Source: Haploplasma modicum ATCC 29102 (lineage in GTDB: Bacteria; Bacillota_I; Bacilli_A; Acholeplasmatales; Acholeplasmataceae). From it: a stretch of 64,000 bases of DNA. The DNA lies in the NCBI RefSeq assembly GCF_000687835.1, contig NZ_JHYB01000004.1:91001-155000 (forward strand), given 5' to 3'. The translations under genes were made by a program, and so were the position numbers. Below the pieces are notes generated by a model. That model saw nothing but the letters and a program-made list of their open reading frames with translations, was not told where the DNA came from and made no database searches. Shown in pieces: positions 1 through 8,800 of the stretch. Position 1 is the stretch's first letter. Every line of letters starts with the position of its first letter.

Positions 1-1696
1 GCATATTTACATAGTTTCTAGCATGAGAAATACTTGTATCTACCTTGCTAGCTAAACTCTTAGGATTAGTTTCATGGAATTCACTTAGTTTTGAAGTATT
101 TACTAACCCAACATTATAAATTTGTTTTTCAGTCTTAATTTCATCATAAATTGCAAGTGCTAAATCAAAGTACTCAGGTTCAACAATAATGTTAAACTTT
201 TGGTTTCCAAGTTGACCTTCAAGGGCATCACGCCATTTTTCATCATTAACTTCAATTAATTCAGCAAGCGGATAAACTTTAATTTCTGTATTATAGTTAT
301 CACTTAAACGTTCATTTAATTCTTTGATTAAAAGCTGAACTGCATATGGATAAGTTTTAACATTACGTTTTAGGCTATTAATTCTTTCTTTAATATAATA
401 TATTTCATTAGAAAGGCGTTGTTTTTCACTTTCTTGTCTTTCTTTTTCGATATTATAAGCTTGAATATTTGCATCTTTATCGTTTGCTACATCTACTAAT
501 AAACTTTCTAACTCTAAAACATTTAAATTAGATTCATTTTTTTGGAAATATGTCACAAAATCTTTAAATGATCTAACGTTTATATGATTAGATACTTCTT
601 TTAAGAGATTAAATTCATCAATTAACTTCCCGTTTAATTTAACAACAGTTTCTTTAATATTTTCATATTCAATTTGTTTTTTATTAAAGTTTTCACGGTA
701 TTGATTAATGGTTCGTTCTAAGTCATCATTACTTTTTAGTGATTCTAAGTTACTAATTTGAGCTTCAATGCTCTCAAGTTCCAAATCAATTCTAACTCGC
801 TCTTCGCGGTATTTAACAAGTGTTTGATCTAGACTTCTAGTTTTATCTTCATTTTGTTTAATATAGTTTTCTCTTTGCTCAGTATAGTTTAGTCCTTCAA
901 CAATTTCATTGATGATTAACTGATTTCTATTACTTTCAATTTCTTCACCAACCATACTTATTGCATCAAGCTTGCCTAGTTTTTCTTTGTCTTTTAATAT
1001 TTGTAATTCAACTTTTTTAAGTTGTTCAACGTTATTTTTCAGTGCTCTAATATCTACTGGATCATCATCTAATAAAAACTCATAAATAAAAGCTTGTAAA
1101 TCAATTGGCTTAAATGCTAATGCTTTTGGTAAAATTTTTGCATATTTTCTAGCATCCATTCCAAAAAATCCAGCAAGTTCATCACGATATGCTTTTTGGG
1201 TATCAAAAGTTTTAAACTCTTTTTCTAGATCTTTCGTGATAAAATCGCGCATTTCTTTATAGTCTTTGGGATATTTACCATTTAAAAATAGTGAATCATG
1301 AATTGAAAGATCATTTGCTACATAAAATCTTTCTTTGATGTTACTTGATTTTGGTAAATCTAAAATAACTCCAATAATACTATATAAATCTTCCTCTTCA
1401 TCATAAAACTCTAAAGCAACATGACTGATAACATCGTGTTCACGCAAGTATTCTTTAGTTTCCGATCCAATACGACCTCTAACATATCCTTCTAGCGTTC
1501 TTTTAGCATCTTCGTTAGCAGCAATATTAAATTTAGCTCCACTTCTACCACCAACTAGTAAATACTGAATGGCGTCAAGTAAGGTTGATTTACCACTACC
1601 ATTTTCACCACTGATTAGGGTATTATCATTTATTTCAATTGTTTGGTTTGAAAATAAATGCCAGTTTACAAGTTTAATTTTCGTTAATTTCTTCAT
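1..1696 (-). CDS. jetC: JetC/MksB-like SMC ATPase of a Wadjet system (3' end outside window)
   Basis: My translation from the ATG at 1696 stays open to the window edge, about 565 residues. It begins MKKLTKIKLVNWHLFSNQTI and has a Walker A motif GENGSGKST at residues 30-38, as in RecF/SMC-type ATPases. Long charged heptad-rich stretches follow (about 210-460, coiled coil), then a globular hinge-like segment (about 465-565). Family members are near 1100 aa, so the second coiled coil and the Walker B/signature half lie beyond base 1. The start overlaps the end of jetB by 23 nt, which suggests translational coupling. In Wadjet/MksBEF systems this subunit is the DNA-extruding motor that recognises small circular DNA. 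The nuclease JetD would be expected further left and cannot be seen. Confidence 0.88.
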   Translation of the reverse strand, partial: MKKLTKIKLVNWHLFSNQTIEINDNTLISGENGSGKSTLLDAIQYLLVGGRSGAKFNIAANEDAKRTLEGYVRGRIGSETKEYLREHDVISHVALEFYDEEEDLYSIIGVILDLPKSSNIKERFYVANDLSIHDSLFLNGKYPKDYKEMRDFITKDLEKEFKTFDTQKAYRDELAGFFGMDARKYAKILPKALAFKPIDLQAFIYEFLLDDDPVDIRALKNNVEQLKKVELQILKDKEKLGKLDAISMVGEEIESNRNQLIINEIVEGLNYTEQRENYIKQNEDKTRSLDQTLVKYREERVRIDLELESIEAQISNLESLKSNDDLERTINQYRENFNKKQIEYENIKETVVKLNGKLIDEFNLLKEVSNHINVRSFKDFVTYFQKNESNLNVLELESLLVDVANDKDANIQAYNIEKERQESEKQRLSNEIYYIKERINSLKRNVKTYPYAVQLLIKELNERLSDNYNTEIKVYPLAELIEVNDEKWRDALEGQLGNQKFNIIVEPEYFDLALAIYDEIKTEKQIYNVGLVNTSKLSEFHETNPKSLASKVDTSISHARNYVNM

Positions 1697-2309
1697 TTAG
1701 ATTGCTCCCCTCTAAATAACCATCTAGTCTTTCAACTACTTCTTTAATTCCATCTAGATTTGTTATATAAAGAATAGTTGGATAGATTTTAATTCTTGCG
1801 TCATCTGATAAACTTCTGTCGATATAATCGATAATATTATATCCTCTTAAAAATGTTAGAGCTGGTTTTAATTCATTTTTAGTAATTCTCTTATTATCTA
1901 AATAACCAATTCTTGCTAGTTCATCATGAATTTCATATAAATAAACTTCTAAGTCATCATCTAGTGTTACTACATCTTGTTTTCTTTGGTATATAATTCT
2001 TAGAACTAATATTAAAATACTCTCTGTTTTTCTTAAAGTAATATGATTATATCTTTCTTCATTTACAATATAAACTACATCATCTTCACGCTTAATTGTA
2101 AGTGAGAAATCTATTAAGGCAAAAAATGCTTTAAATAGTTCTTCGTAAGCCAGAATAAATCTATAGTCATTACTATCTCCAGGTTTTCTTTTTGTTAAAT
2201 AATTTACTTGTAGTAATTTATTAGTAATACGTGAAAAATTTGTTTTTTCCGTTTCTTTAAAATCACCATAATTTTGAGAAAATGCTTTTAGTGCGCTTGT
2301 TTTATTCAT
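1674..2309 (-). CDS. jetB: JetB/MksE-like KITE subunit (DUF4194 family)
   Basis: A 211-residue protein between JetA and the SMC ATPase. Size, order and sequence character (two winged-helix-like halves, charged C-terminus) fit the DUF4194/MksE subunit that bridges kleisin and SMC heads. Its ATG overlaps the jetA stop by 8 nt and its own 3' end overlaps jetC by 23 nt, so the three genes form one tightly coupled transcript. The family assignment rests on synteny plus general resemblance. I see no catalytic motif and none is expected. The subunit acts as a structural adaptor in the cytoplasmic complex. Confidence 0.82.
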   Translation of the reverse strand: MNKTSALKAFSQNYGDFKETEKTNFSRITNKLLQVNYLTKRKPGDSNDYRFILAYEELFKAFFALIDFSLTIKREDDVVYIVNEERYNHITLRKTESILILVLRIIYQRKQDVVTLDDDLEVYLYEIHDELARIGYLDNKRITKNELKPALTFLRGYNIIDYIDRSLSDDARIKIYPTILYITNLDGIKEVVERLDGYLEGSNLNEEINEN

Positions 2310-3693
2310 AACTTACTCCTTTGTGAAAAATTTTAAAATCATTGAAACTTACAAAATTACTTACTACTTCATTATTGAGTAATTCAATATCATATTCCAT
2401 CCCAACCGATTTAGAATATAGGAAGATTAATACTAATTTTATATATTCCTCTTTACTATTTACGATAATTTCACTTGCTTTAAGACTTCTTCTATCCCTT
2501 AACAATTCAAGAACATATTTATTAATTTCACGCTTACTATAAATACTGTTTTCTAAGATTTTTTGAATTCTTCTTTCTTTATCTTCTTCTGTAAAGAAAT
2601 CCTCGGTGTCAAATAGTTCTTCTGGAATACTATCCATTCGATATCTTCTTTGATTATAAAGTGATGCTGTATCAAGGTTTTTAATTTGAGCAACATTTAA
2701 GATACTATTAAAATCAAAATCATCGTCACTTAATACTACTTTGAATAATCTGTTAAAGATACCTTCAATATCATCTGAGTGATTTGTTAAATAAAGGATC
2801 TTAGAAGCTGTTGCTGAGATATATTGTTCGTTTTTACGGTCAATATCGATGATTAGATTATCTAAAACGTTAAATGAATCTTGAATAAATCTTAGTTTAT
2901 TTTCAATATAACTAAATGCTTCATTGTAATCATCTATTCTTTTATCTTGAATAACCTTTGAGGCTAAAATATCCATAGTTTCAACATTATCATAAATAAC
3001 ACTTACTCTTTTTAAGATTGCTCTTTTATATCTTGGAAGACTATCTTTGGTCTTTAAGTTATAATATGAAGTATCAAAGAAGTTTTGTTTGTATTCAATT
3101 AAGAGTTTTTCTAAGATATTTTGCAAGTTTTCTTTTGAACGTTTTTTTGTTATGTCATAATAATATCTATATATATTAGCTTTTAGTGCTTTTAATTTTT
3201 TAATAATTTCTAAAGTCTTCTTATAAGATTGTTCGATTACACCAATACCTTCTTCAATTGTAAAGGAGTTAAGTAGTGAATATACAGCAAAAATCTCACC
3301 TGTATACTCATCTTGTCTTGCATTTACAATATCATCAAGTAGTGAAATAGTTTTTATACTATAATCAAAAAGATTCAATGATATTTTATAATCACCTAGT
3401 TCTTCTTCACCAATCCAACCATTGTTTTTAAGAACATTAATTACATAATTAGCTTTTTGTCTTGATGTATTTGGTTTATTATTTTCTGTTACATCTACAA
3501 ATTCTTCAAGTGCAATATCATCAAAATAATCTACTAATCTTGAAACTACATATTCCCTATCACCTTGAAATGATTCTTCAATACTATCTACTGCATTATA
3601 AATAATAAATAAACAGTCAACATACATCCTTTTATTAGGTGAAGATAGAATTGAGAAAAAGTTTGGATTTAGTTTATCAAATAAATGTGCCAT
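2302..3693 (-). CDS. jetA: JetA/MksF-like kleisin subunit of Wadjet
   Basis: 463 residues, starting MAHLFDKLNPNFFSILSSPN, which resembles the DUF5716-type JetA proteins of Wadjet loci. It is largely helical with an N-terminal winged-helix-like region (about 1-110) and a long helical middle, as expected for a kleisin that joins the two SMC heads. A strong ribosome site (AGGGGG) sits 5 nt before the ATG. It is the first jet gene; jetB follows with an 8-nt overlap. Known role of the family: assembly of the SMC loop extruder that senses plasmid-sized circles. The exact Wadjet subtype (II-like) is my inference. Confidence 0.82.
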   Translation of the reverse strand: MAHLFDKLNPNFFSILSSPNKRMYVDCLFIIYNAVDSIEESFQGDREYVVSRLVDYFDDIALEEFVDVTENNKPNTSRQKANYVINVLKNNGWIGEEELGDYKISLNLFDYSIKTISLLDDIVNARQDEYTGEIFAVYSLLNSFTIEEGIGVIEQSYKKTLEIIKKLKALKANIYRYYYDITKKRSKENLQNILEKLLIEYKQNFFDTSYYNLKTKDSLPRYKRAILKRVSVIYDNVETMDILASKVIQDKRIDDYNEAFSYIENKLRFIQDSFNVLDNLIIDIDRKNEQYISATASKILYLTNHSDDIEGIFNRLFKVVLSDDDFDFNSILNVAQIKNLDTASLYNQRRYRMDSIPEELFDTEDFFTEEDKERRIQKILENSIYSKREINKYVLELLRDRRSLKASEIIVNSKEEYIKLVLIFLYSKSVGMEYDIELLNNEVVSNFVSFNDFKIFHKGVSYE

Positions 3694-3747
3694 GTTTTCC
3701 CCCTAATAGTAAACTTTTATATATTTTAACATATAAAACTACATTAT

Positions 3748-3945
3748 TCATTTTTTATTTTTCAATAATTTTAATTCTTTTTCTAATTTTTCAATATATT
3801 CAACAGGATAAATAGCAACTTGTTTTAAAACAATTTTGCCGTCATTGACATTAATTTGAAGTTTATCACCTTCAGAAAGATTTAATTCTTTAACTATTTC
3901 TTTAGGTAAGGTTATTTGTGACTTTTTTCTAAGTTCAATTATCAT
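3748..3945 (-). CDS. AbrB/SpoVT/MazE-type DNA-binding protein
   Basis: 65 residues with a complete swapped-hairpin AbrB/SpoVT domain at about 1-45 (MIIELRKKSQITLPKEIVKE, then LNLSEGDKLQI) and a short C-terminal helix rich in Glu and Lys. Such proteins are dimeric transcription regulators or antitoxins. No toxin-like ORF adjoins it. The next gene on the same strand is jetA, 54 nt downstream, so it most likely leads the Wadjet operon and may regulate it. A possible internal -10 (TAAAAT) in the 54-nt gap could give jetA a second promoter. Function by family is strong; the link to Wadjet is inferred from position only. Confidence 0.75.
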   Translation of the reverse strand: MIIELRKKSQITLPKEIVKELNLSEGDKLQINVNDGKIVLKQVAIYPVEYIEKLEKELKLLKNKK

Positions 3946-4022
3946 CCAATCATCCTACTTTCCTATTTTTGTATATTCTTACTTTCTTACTATTAGTATA
4001 TTACAATATCTTAATTTATGCA

Positions 4023-4054
4023 ATAAAAAAAGAGTTTAAGAAAACTTAAACTCT
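4023..4054 (-). terminator. Rho-independent terminator of the endonuclease gene
   Basis: Perfect 10-bp stem AGAGTTTAAG/CTTAAACTCT with an AAAA loop (4031-4054). On the minus strand it is followed by a run of seven T. It ends the transcript of the lipoprotein nuclease and isolates the AbrB-Wadjet operon. Confidence 0.88.
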
Positions 4055-4058
4055 AAAC

Positions 4059-5018
4059 TTAATTTGCATAAACTAATTGTGCCATATAAGGATTATCAAT
4101 ATAGGGATTACGGTTTTTTTGAATTTTATATATTTCTTCATTTCTTCTTAGCTCAAAATCATCTACCGGATCTTCCATATGCCATCTTAATAGAACATCA
4201 AGATAACCTACATCATTTAAATTTAGACCATACATTGTATTCATATAAAATAAAATTCTAGCAACATCACCTGAATCTTCTTTTCCTGGATAATAGTTGT
4301 TTGAATCAACTACGCCATGGATATCAGTTGGTGTTTTTGGATCATTAAATTTACTATTACCGCGGGTTTCATTTATTTTTGGGTTTGCTGGTCTTAAATT
4401 ATGTAAGTCACTTGCTTTATTGACTGAACCATTGCTTGCACTTGATCCTAATTTACTTTGGGGCCAAACATGTTCTCTATTCCATGTAGTACCACCATCC
4501 CATGCTGATTTTACAGATACTCTATTATACATTAAGATTAAATTTCCATCTTTTAACATATCTTTGTCTGTTTTTGCTAAATCATATCTAGCAGCACCGT
4601 AATTGACGCCTCTCATTGTAAAGTTTAATAGATCTTTTAAGAAAACTTTTAAAGAATCACCACTTAAACCATTAGCACCTTTATAATACTCTAGTAAATT
4701 ATGTTCCTCTTCACTAACAATAATTGTAAAAGTAAATTCAGTTCTATTATTATCGGAATCTACCACATAATATAAGACTTCATATTTTCCGGGTTTATTA
4801 AAATCAGGAAGTGTCTTTTCATCAATTAATACTTCTAACTTACCATCTTCCTTGTCTATTGCTTCTAGGATTGGTAATGAAAACTCATCACCTAAATTTA
4901 AAACTACTTCAACAATTTCCGGTTTAACTATTTCTGGAAAATTATTTTCTTCGCTGTCACATGAAACTAAAATTAAAATACTTAATAATATAGCAATACT
5001 TAAAATTATTTTCTTCAT
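4059..5018 (-). CDS. Secreted endonuclease I lipoprotein with Ig-like domain
   Basis: 319 residues. The N-terminus is a lipoprotein signal with lipobox LVSC (Cys20), so the protein is exported and membrane-anchored. Residues about 30-102 form an Ig-like/DUF5011-type fold (GKYEVLYYVVDSDNN). Residues 110-315 are an endonuclease I (EndA/NucM) domain with the His-Asn metal-nuclease signature WNREHVWPQ (His183) and downstream DLHNLRP and ETRGN. Family members cut DNA, sometimes RNA, non-specifically in the presence of a divalent metal. A cell-surface form suggests nucleotide or phosphate scavenging. Monocistronic: own terminator downstream, divergent gdhA upstream. Confidence 0.88.
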   Translation of the reverse strand: MKKIILSIAILLSILILVSCDSEENNFPEIVKPEIVEVVLNLGDEFSLPILEAIDKEDGKLEVLIDEKTLPDFNKPGKYEVLYYVVDSDNNRTEFTFTIIVSEEEHNLLEYYKGANGLSGDSLKVFLKDLLNFTMRGVNYGAARYDLAKTDKDMLKDGNLILMYNRVSVKSAWDGGTTWNREHVWPQSKLGSSASNGSVNKASDLHNLRPANPKINETRGNSKFNDPKTPTDIHGVVDSNNYYPGKEDSGDVARILFYMNTMYGLNLNDVGYLDVLLRWHMEDPVDDFELRRNEEIYKIQKNRNPYIDNPYMAQLVYAN

Positions 5019-5123
5019 CTAATCTTCTCCCATCCGTATTTTTTATTATATCATATATTCACATGTTTTTATTATAATTGTGGTAATATATGTTTAATAT
5101 GAAATAGAAATAGAGGGATTTAT

Positions 5124-6458
5124 ATGAATAATGAATTAAGCCTTATCTACGAAAATTTAAACAATAAATATCCAACCGAAAAAGAATATTTATCAAGTGT
5201 TTATGAATTTTTAACCTCCATCAGTGAGATTTATAATGACTTTCCTGATTTAGGTGATTTAGGAATAATTGAAAGATTAATTGAACCAGATCGAATTATT
5301 ACTTTTAAAGTTCCATGGGTTAATGATCAAAATAAAGTAATAGTAAATACTGGATACAGAGTTCAGTTTAGTAATTTACTTGGACCATATAAAGGTGGAA
5401 TTAGATTTGATAAATCTGTAAATTTATCTATCTTAAAGTTTTTAGGTTTTGAACAGACACTTAAAAATAGTCTAACTACTCTACTTTTAGGTGGTGCTAA
5501 GGGTGGAAGTGATTTTGATCCTGCAAATAAATCAGATCTAGAAATTATGAGATTTTGTCAAAGTTTTATGAATGAATTATACAGACATATTGGAGCAAAC
5601 ACTGATGTTCCTGCAGGTGATTTGGGTGTTGGAGCAAAAGAAGTTGGTTATCTCTATGGTCATTATAAAAAATTAGCAAATGTATCAAATGGAACATTTA
5701 CTGGTAAAGGCTTTGATTATGGTGGTAGTTTAATTAGACCAGAGGCAACCGGATATGGAGTTTGTTATATTGCTGAATTTGCTTTAAATAAATATTTAGA
5801 TAAATCACTAAATGGACAAAAAGTACTAATCTCAGGAAGTGGTAATGTTGGAATACATGCTGCTTTTAAAGCAAAAGAATTAGGAGCTATAATTGTTGGA
5901 ATGTCTTCTATTACTGGAGTAATTGAGGACCAATCAGGAATTGATGTTGAATTAATTAGTAAAATTCAAACTAATAAATTAAGTTTCAAGCACCATTTAG
6001 AAACATATCCAGATGCAAAATACTATAGTAATCCTAGAGACCTTTGGAAAATAAAAGCTAATATTGCAATTCCATGTGCTAAAGAAAATGAAGTTTCGCT
6101 AACAGATGCTAAATTTATGATTGAAAATGGAGTTATTGCTTTAATAGAAGGTGCTAATAAACCTTCTGAAGTTGAAGTTTCTAAACTATTTGAAGAAAAT
6201 AAATTAATTTTTATTCCAAGTAAAGCTGCTAATGCAGGTGGTGTTAGTGTTTCACTTCTTGAAATGAATCAAAATGCTAGTCATCTTCAGTGGGACAAAA
6301 ATTTAGTTGATCAAAAATTAAAAGGCATCATGGAAAATATCTTTAATAACATTTATAATACTGCACTTAAAAATAATAATATTTATAATTTAACAAAGGC
6401 TGCAAATATTGCATCTTTTAAAAGATTATACAGTGCAATGAAACAATTAGGCGTATAA
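5124..6458 (+). CDS. gdhA: NADP-type glutamate dehydrogenase
   Basis: 444 residues, the usual length of the hexameric GdhA family. It interconverts 2-oxoglutarate plus ammonia and glutamate. Visible motifs are GGAKGG (123-128, substrate lysine), PAGDLGVG (163-170, catalytic Asp) and the Rossmann loop GSGNVG (238-243). Length and the GGAKGGSDFDP context match the NADP(H), anabolic branch. Preceded by AGAGGGATT ribosome site and followed by a bidirectional terminator, so it is monocistronic. It gives the cell a direct ammonia-assimilation route. Confidence 0.95.
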   Translation: MNNELSLIYENLNNKYPTEKEYLSSVYEFLTSISEIYNDFPDLGDLGIIERLIEPDRIITFKVPWVNDQNKVIVNTGYRVQFSNLLGPYKGGIRFDKSVNLSILKFLGFEQTLKNSLTTLLLGGAKGGSDFDPANKSDLEIMRFCQSFMNELYRHIGANTDVPAGDLGVGAKEVGYLYGHYKKLANVSNGTFTGKGFDYGGSLIRPEATGYGVCYIAEFALNKYLDKSLNGQKVLISGSGNVGIHAAFKAKELGAIIVGMSSITGVIEDQSGIDVELISKIQTNKLSFKHHLETYPDAKYYSNPRDLWKIKANIAIPCAKENEVSLTDAKFMIENGVIALIEGANKPSEVEVSKLFEENKLIFIPSKAANAGGVSVSLLEMNQNASHLQWDKNLVDQKLKGIMENIFNNIYNTALKNNNIYNLTKAANIASFKRLYSAMKQLGV

Positions 6459-6465
6459 AATAAAT

Positions 6466-6500
6466 AAACCAGACAAAATTAATTGTCTGGTTTAATTTTT
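6466..6500. terminator. Bidirectional terminator between gdhA and the DsbA-like gene
   Basis: Stem AAACCAGACAA/TTGTCTGGTTT (6466-6476, 6483-6493) with a 6-nt loop. A T-rich tail follows on the plus strand, and a weaker T-rich tail on the minus strand. It serves the convergent genes. Confidence 0.85.
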
Positions 6501-7109
6501 TTAATAGTTACAAAATTCTCCACTACATTCAGTTTTTGGATTCTTACTTTCTTCTAAGATATGACTAATTATATTTTTAAGTTCTTGTTTGCTATAATAT
6601 CCATTATAATTATGTTTGATATTAATTCTTAAATGAGGAACTTGAATAATACCTTTATATTTAGCATTTTCTTTATTTGAACTAATTTGCTTGTTGTAGC
6701 AACATGAATCAAGAACCTTTCTTGTCTCTGTTAAATCTAAATTGATTTTTTTAGCTACTTCTTCTAAAAACTTAACATCGTTAATCTTATTATTATTAAC
6801 ATATGCCTCATGGAAAACTAAAACATTAAATTCTTTAGCTAAATTATTCCATTTTGCAAGATGCGCTAGTTGATGAACATAGTCTGTATCATAAAAGCCT
6901 TGATCTACATAAGTCGGTATATTTTCATTAACAATTTTTATTAACTCTGGTATTTGTTTTAATTGATTATATAGTGGCTCATCAAGTTTATAACTACGAT
7001 ATAATAGATCATATTTTTCTAGTTTTAATTCATCGATTGCTTCTATTAAATTTTTATGCGTCAAATATGTTATTGGACATAAATAGTCAACCCAAAATTC
7101 TATTCTCAT
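6501..7109 (-). CDS. DsbA-family thioredoxin-fold protein (FrnE/HCCA-isomerase-like)
   Basis: 202 residues with a thioredoxin-fold start (RIEFWVDYLCPITY) as in FrnE and 2-hydroxychromene-2-carboxylate isomerase-like DsbA proteins. The CxxC active site is reduced to C-P-I-T (only Cys11 remains), so dithiol oxidoreductase activity is unlikely through this site. No signal peptide, so cytoplasmic. A Cys pair occurs near residues 136-137 and another pair of Cys at the C-terminus (TECSGEFCNY), which might substitute. A promoter-like pair (TTGAAT, then TTAATA after 17 nt) lies just upstream. The substrate is unknown. Confidence 0.72.
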   Translation of the reverse strand: MRIEFWVDYLCPITYLTHKNLIEAIDELKLEKYDLLYRSYKLDEPLYNQLKQIPELIKIVNENIPTYVDQGFYDTDYVHQLAHLAKWNNLAKEFNVLVFHEAYVNNNKINDVKFLEEVAKKINLDLTETRKVLDSCCYNKQISSNKENAKYKGIIQVPHLRINIKHNYNGYYSKQELKNIISHILEESKNPKTECSGEFCNY

Positions 7110-7180
7110 AATAACGCTCCTTCTTTTTTATCACATGTATATTAACATTAATTAATAGGTTAATTCAAGTAAAACACTAA

Positions 7181-7927
7181 TTAAGAGATTATTTCATTAA
7201 TTATGTTATTATTAAAGCCTTTTTGATATAACTTATTTTTAATAAACTGCTTTAACTCATAACCTTCTTTTTTATTTTGGTATTTCTTTAAAAGTTTTTC
7301 ATATTCCTTAATTAATAAATCACGTTCATCAATTATAACATCTCTAAACTCTTTTTCGACAATACTAAAAATGAGGTCATTACTATATCCTTTATTAATT
7401 AATGATGTAGTTATTTTTTGCTTTAGCTGCTTTTTATTAAGTTTTTTATTTTTAATTATATTAGACTTAACAAATTTTTCAATTGCCTCATCTTCTTTAA
7501 TATTTTCTAAAAATTCATTAATTAAATCTTTGTCTAATCCCTTATTTATTAACTTTCTTAAGACGACTTTTTTACCATCGTTTTTTGTTCTAAATTCTAG
7601 ATAATTTTTAATATACATTTTATCATTTAAAAAATTATATTTTGTATATTTTAAAACAAGTTCATTAATTAACAAATCACTTGCATTATTATCCTTTAAA
7701 TAGGTTTTCAGTTCATGTGTTGTTATTTGTTTCTTTAATTTATTTTTAGCAATTCTATCAAAATAATAGTACTCATTTTCTTTTATTATTTCAGTCCATT
7801 TATTAGTACTAATTTCCAATTTGTCAGTTATTTTATATTTATAAATAATCTCTTTTTCAATATTATATGAAACATAATTAAATTCAACTTCATAATAATA
7901 CTTTAGTTTTTTGATTATCCTAATCAT
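7181..7927 (-). CDS. recX: RecX-like regulator of RecA
   Basis: 248 residues, Lys-rich, built from repeated three-helix RecX-type units (for example around residues 105-145 and 170-205, pattern YIKNYLEFRTKNDGKK then LINKGLDKDLI). The length agrees with Firmicutes RecX. RecX binds in the RecA filament groove and inhibits or remodels it. The start overlaps the yitT stop by 4 nt (ATGA), so it is the last gene of secA-prfB-yitT-recX. Recognition is by repeat pattern; recA is not in this window. Confidence 0.75.
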   Translation of the reverse strand: MIRIIKKLKYYYEVEFNYVSYNIEKEIIYKYKITDKLEISTNKWTEIIKENEYYYFDRIAKNKLKKQITTHELKTYLKDNNASDLLINELVLKYTKYNFLNDKMYIKNYLEFRTKNDGKKVVLRKLINKGLDKDLINEFLENIKEDEAIEKFVKSNIIKNKKLNKKQLKQKITTSLINKGYSNDLIFSIVEKEFRDVIIDERDLLIKEYEKLLKKYQNKKEGYELKQFIKNKLYQKGFNNNIINEIIS

Positions 7928-8799
7928 TTGCTAAAACCAATTCCAACCGATTCACTAGTCTTTGTAATAAAAGTAAATGCATTTGGATCATTTTCATGAA
8001 TGATTGCTTTTAGATGGTATAACTGATTTTTAGAGATTGTACATATTATCATGTCTTTTTCAGTTTCACTAAATCCACCTGTAACATGTACTTTTGTTAC
8101 ACCACGGTTGATTTTTTTATATATTAAATCTTTTAGTAAATGATAGTCATTTGTCACAATAAATACTGTATAGCCACTTCTTCCTGTTAATAAAACCTTA
8201 TCAACAATATAACCAGAAATAACAATTCCTAGTATTGCAAAAAATGTTAATTCAATATTTTTAGTATATACTAAGCCAAGTAGAACAATTAAACCATCAG
8301 CAATATAAATTGAGACTGAATTAGGTAATCTTAATTTATGATGTAATATTCTAACTACGACATCACTACCACCTGTTGTTGCATTGTTTTTAAAGACTAA
8401 TCCAAGGCCTAATCCAGTTAATACTGCACCAAGGGTTGCGACAATAATAATTTTATTATCACCAGCAATTTGATCATATAAAATAGCTGGACTTACTTTA
8501 GTAAGAGATATTAAGAAGGTGAAAAATGGTAACATTAATGATCCATAAATTGTCTTATAGAACAATTCTTTTCCTAAGACTAACCCTCCAATTACTAATA
8601 GTACTAAATTAGCTGCAAAAATAAAAATACTAACACCAATTGGAGCAAGTTCAAATATACTTTTAATAATTAAAGATAGTCCTGTTACACCACCTGTTAT
8701 TAAATTAGCTGGTTGATTGAAAAAATAAAATCCAACGGCAACTAAAAAAACACCAAGAGTTATTTGTAAGTATTCAATAACTTTTTCATTTTTAAACAT
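7924..8799 (-). CDS. YitT family membrane protein (DUF161/DUF2179)
   Basis: 291 residues with about five or six transmembrane helices in the first 200 residues, including GVFLVAVGFYFFNQPANLI and TGGSDVVVRIL. A cytosolic C-terminal DUF2179 domain follows (about 205-290, with KVHVTGGFSETEKDMI). This architecture defines the YitT/YvjA family, whose transport role is unestablished. It starts 1 nt after the prfB stop, with ribosome site AGGGG inside the prfB end, so it is cotranscribed with prfB. Confidence 0.87.
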   Translation of the reverse strand: MFKNEKVIEYLQITLGVFLVAVGFYFFNQPANLITGGVTGLSLIIKSIFELAPIGVSIFIFAANLVLLVIGGLVLGKELFYKTIYGSLMLPFFTFLISLTKVSPAILYDQIAGDNKIIIVATLGAVLTGLGLGLVFKNNATTGGSDVVVRILHHKLRLPNSVSIYIADGLIVLLGLVYTKNIELTFFAILGIVISGYIVDKVLLTGRSGYTVFIVTNDYHLLKDLIYKKINRGVTKVHVTGGFSETEKDMIICTISKNQLYHLKAIIHENDPNAFTFITKTSESVGIGFSK

Positions 8800-8800
8800 C

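Noticed and set aside
2342..2542. Short plus-strand ORF inside jetA
   Set aside because: Shadow frame of a confident minus-strand gene; low-complexity hydrophobic translation.
3748..3945. AbrB-like gene as antitoxin of a toxin-antitoxin pair
   Set aside because: No small toxin-like ORF lies on either side; jetA follows and a terminator separates the nuclease gene.
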